Of a stretch of 64,000 nt of DNA, positions 61,876-64,000 are shown in pieces. The stretch is from Parcubacteria group bacterium (GTDB taxonomy: Bacteria; Patescibacteria; ABY1; Buchananbacterales; UBA6539). The first letter of the stretch is position 1. The number at the start of each line of letters is the position of its first letter. Both the position numbers and the translations under genes were made by a program. The stretch covers positions 1 through 64,000 of the forward strand of contig NYZP01000034.1 of NCBI GenBank assembly GCA_002687175.1. The letters run 5' to 3'. The notes below the pieces were generated by a model. It had not been told where the DNA came from. It made no database searches and saw only the letters and a list, made by a program, of their open reading frames with translations.

Positions 61876-62859
61876 ATGAATAGAAGTATGCCCGCCAAAG
61901 GCGGGTCCGCCTCTGGCGGAAAACAAAAAATTCTAGTGGCCGGTAGTGTAGCTTATGATCGGATAATGAATTTCCCAGGGTATTTTAAAGATAATATCTT
62001 GCCTAATAAAATTCATATCCTAAACGTTTCTTTTTTTATTCAGGATTTAAAAGAGAGTTTTGGTGGTACTGCCGGTAATATTGTTTATACTCTAGGACTA
62101 TTAGGTGTTAAGCCAACTCTGTTAGCCAACGTTGGAGCCAAAGATTTTTCAGTTTATAAAAAATGGTTTCAAAAAAATAAAATTGATATTTCTAAAGTAA
62201 AAATTGTTAAAAATCAACAAACTGCCTCAGCATATATAATTACCGATAAGGCTGATAACCAGATTACTGGATTTTATCCTGGAGCAATGAAAGATCCAAT
62301 AACTAAGAGTAAAATTGATTTAGCAAAAGTTGGCTTAGCTATTGTATCTCCTCAGCACCCGGTTGATATGGTAAATCTACCAAAAATTTTTCGAGCAAAA
62401 AAAATTCCTTATATATTTGATCCTGGTCAACAAGTAGCCTCACTGTCTGGTGCTCAATTAAAAAGCGCCATTATTGGCAGCAAGGTTTTAATTGGTAATG
62501 ATTACGAAATCGCTCTGATACGGAAAAAAACCAGTTTATCTATAAACCAACTTCTTAAAAAAACTAATATTTTGATAACCACCTTAGGGGCCAGTGGATC
62601 AATGTTGCGACAAGGGAGCAATACAATTAAAATTCCAGCCGCTAAACGAGCCAATACTCTTGATCCAACTGGTGGGGGCGACGCCTATCGGGCCGGTCTG
62701 ATTAAAGGGCTAGTAGATGATTTACCTCTACAAAAAGTAGGTCAATTGGCTACGGTGACAGCTGTTTATTCAGTTGAAAAATATGGCACTCAAGTCCATA
62801 AGTTTACCAAGACTGGTTTAGTCAAGAGGTATCGACAAAATTTTAAAGAACCTATATAA
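61876..62859 (+). CDS. PfkB-family kinase, probable adenosine kinase
   Basis: This 327-residue ribokinase-fold enzyme has KILVAGSVAYDRIMNFPG, the substrate-side GGTAGNIVYTLGLLG, ITTLGASGSM and the catalytic DPTGGGDAYRAG (Asp base present, GGGD in place of GAGD). The DRIMNF start and FFIQDLKESFGGTAGN resemble bacterial adenosine kinases; adjacency to ahcY, which releases adenosine, supports that. The N-terminus carries ten residues (PAKGGSASGG) encoded by a double-hairpin repeat at 61891-61920, apparently an in-frame insertion. Confidence 0.85.
   Translation: MNRSMPAKGGSASGGKQKILVAGSVAYDRIMNFPGYFKDNILPNKIHILNVSFFIQDLKESFGGTAGNIVYTLGLLGVKPTLLANVGAKDFSVYKKWFQKNKIDISKVKIVKNQQTASAYIITDKADNQITGFYPGAMKDPITKSKIDLAKVGLAIVSPQHPVDMVNLPKIFRAKKIPYIFDPGQQVASLSGAQLKSAIIGSKVLIGNDYEIALIRKKTSLSINQLLKKTNILITTLGASGSMLRQGSNTIKIPAAKRANTLDPTGGGDAYRAGLIKGLVDDLPLQKVGQLATVTAVYSVEKYGTQVHKFTKTGLVKRYRQNFKEPI
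61891..61920. repeat. 30-bp double-hairpin repeat inserted in frame
   Basis: CCCGCC-AAA-GGCGGG (61891-61905) and TCCGCC-TCT-GGCGGA (61906-61920) are two perfect 6-bp hairpins side by side, exactly 10 codons long. GC content is far above that of the surrounding gene. A similar CCCGCC-GGA-GGCGGG unit lies near 44325. Confidence 0.75.
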
Positions 62860-62890
62860 TTATTTAGTAATTAAATAACTCCAAGTAAAA

Positions 62891-64000
62891 ATGCCACACG
62901 ACGTTACTTCCCTCAAATTAGCACCTCAAGGTAAAAAAAGAATTGAATGGGCAGCTCAAGACATGCCCGTCTTAGAAGAGATAAAAGATCGTTTTACAAA
63001 GTCAAAACCCTTAAAAGGTTTAAAAGTTTCTTGTTGCTTGCACGTTACTGCAGAAACTGCCAATTTAGTTCGGGTGCTAAAGGCCGGTGGCGCTAACGTA
63101 CTTTTGTGTGCTTCCAATCCACTGTCCACCCAAGATGATGTGGCGGCAGCTTTAGTTAAAAGTTATGGGATTAAAGTTTATGCCAGAACTGGTGAGGATC
63201 GGACAACTTATTATAAACATTTAGAAGCGGCTCTGAAACATAAGCCGGAAGTAACCATGGATGATGGCGCTGATTTACTGTCATTACTTCACTCCAATAA
63301 ATACCAAAAACAAGCCCTACAAGTCAAAGGTTCTATGGAAGAAACCACCACTGGGGTTATTCGTCTGCAGGCTATGGAAAAAGCGGAAAAATTGATGGTC
63401 CCGATTATTGCAGTTAACGATGCTAAAACAAAAAATATGTTTGATAATCGGTATGGCACCGGACAATCAACTTTGGACGGAATAATCAGAGCAACCGATC
63501 TTTTACTGGCTGGTAAAACAGTAGTGGTGGTAGGTTATGGTTGGTGCGGTCGGGGATTTGCCATGCGCGCTCGAGGGATGGGGGCCAATGTTATTGTAAC
63601 TGAAGTTGATCAGATTAAAGGCCTAGAAGCCGTAATGGACGGTTTTCGAGTGATGCCAATGAGTCGAGCCGCCAGCGTGGGAGATTTATTCTGCACCTTA
63701 ACTGGCGATATTCATGTTTTAAGAAAAGAGCATTTTAAAAAAATGAAAGACGGAGCGACTATTTGTAATTCAGGCCATTTTGATGTGGAAATCGATATTC
63801 CGGCACTTAAAAAATTGTCTCGTAAATTTAGAAAAAATGTTCGTGATTTTGTTGATGAATATACCTTGCCCGGCAACAGAAGAATTTATTTACTAGGCCA
63901 GGGGAGACTGATCAATTTAGCCGCGGCCGAAGGTCACCCAGCCTCGGTTATGGATATGAGTTTTTCAACACAGGTTTTAGCGACCGAGTATGTCTTGAAA
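62891..64000 (+). CDS. ahcY: Adenosylhomocysteinase (truncated by window end)
   Basis: The frame runs from ATG 62891 (MPHDVTSLKLAPQGKKRIEW) to the last base: 370 codons without a stop, with roughly 50 residues missing. It hydrolyses S-adenosylhomocysteine to adenosine and homocysteine. Visible motifs are LHVTAETANLVR, CASNPLSTQDDVAAAL, DDGADLLSLLH, EETTTGVIRL, FDNRYGTGQS, the NAD-binding VVVVGYGWCGRGFAMRARG and AAAEGHPASVMDMSF. It follows the PfkB kinase gene after 31 bases. Confidence 0.96.
   Translation, partial: MPHDVTSLKLAPQGKKRIEWAAQDMPVLEEIKDRFTKSKPLKGLKVSCCLHVTAETANLVRVLKAGGANVLLCASNPLSTQDDVAAALVKSYGIKVYARTGEDRTTYYKHLEAALKHKPEVTMDDGADLLSLLHSNKYQKQALQVKGSMEETTTGVIRLQAMEKAEKLMVPIIAVNDAKTKNMFDNRYGTGQSTLDGIIRATDLLLAGKTVVVVGYGWCGRGFAMRARGMGANVIVTEVDQIKGLEAVMDGFRVMPMSRAASVGDLFCTLTGDIHVLRKEHFKKMKDGATICNSGHFDVEIDIPALKKLSRKFRKNVRDFVDEYTLPGNRRIYLLGQGRLINLAAAEGHPASVMDMSFSTQVLATEYVLK

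Overview
The window looks like the chromosome of a Patescibacteria (Candidate Phyla Radiation) bacterium. The support is a low-GC, tightly packed single-copy housekeeping set (topA, dprA, pth, der, hisS, rpsU, yqeY, ybeY, ftsA, ftsZ, prfB), very large Cys-rich surface proteins with VirB2/pilin-like N-termini, TSP3-type Ca-binding membrane proteins, a class II (B12-dependent) ribonucleotide reductase, and no visible biosynthetic pathways. UGA is a normal stop: prfB is present and keeps the classical in-frame UGA autoregulatory frameshift. I cannot place the lineage more finely.

Layout. 1-956: tail of a truncated gene, then a promoter- and hairpin-rich stretch with two tiny ORFs. 957-6351 (minus): dprA - queuosine-precursor transporter - folC - topA, with topA broken by one extra base in an A10 run. 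6.4-7.4 kb: small orphan gene and a four-helix-bundle (S23-type) gene between inverted repeats. 7.4-10.85 kb (minus): LCP protein - der - pth. 10.9-11.25 kb: a promoter followed by a probable structured RNA and an AT-rich palindromic element. 11.26-14.8 kb (plus): GDPD - lepB - hisS, then rpsU - yqeY. 14.9-37.3 kb: one run of five surface/envelope genes (1046, 4431, 1294, 277 and 369 aa), then ybeY, ftsA and ftsZ. 40.5-44.2 kb: nrdJ, an orphan gene on minus, and cobA. 44.5-48.4 kb: accessory genes (zincin-like protein, AAA ATPase, small orphan). 48.47-52.18 kb: a self-contained cobalamin-riboswitch operon. 52.3-54.7 kb: two secreted proteins. 54.8-64 kb: small membrane proteins, ogt, prfB, two sugar-nucleotide enzymes, apt, mtnP, GT39, pfkB and a truncated ahcY.

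The most interesting system is the B12 unit. A promoter, a cobalamin riboswitch and an intrinsic terminator precede four genes. The first encodes a secreted protein joining an alpha/alpha-toroid (prenyltransferase-type repeats) to a DUF4430/transcobalamin-C-like domain, the two-domain plan of animal transcobalamin/intrinsic factor. The others encode a membrane-anchored beta-sandwich protein, a membrane-anchored stand-alone DUF4430 protein and a six-helix, ECF S-component-like membrane protein. nrdJ (needs adenosylcobalamin) and cobA (makes it) lie 4-8 kb upstream. Together they suggest capture of external corrinoid, import, adenosylation and use in DNA precursor synthesis.

A second theme is salvage: mtnP gives adenine for apt, and ahcY gives adenosine for a PfkB-family kinase. 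A third is palindromic repeats inside the 5' ends of coding regions (LCP gene, B12-binding protein gene, pfkB gene). All identifications are from reading the sequence; no database search was run.
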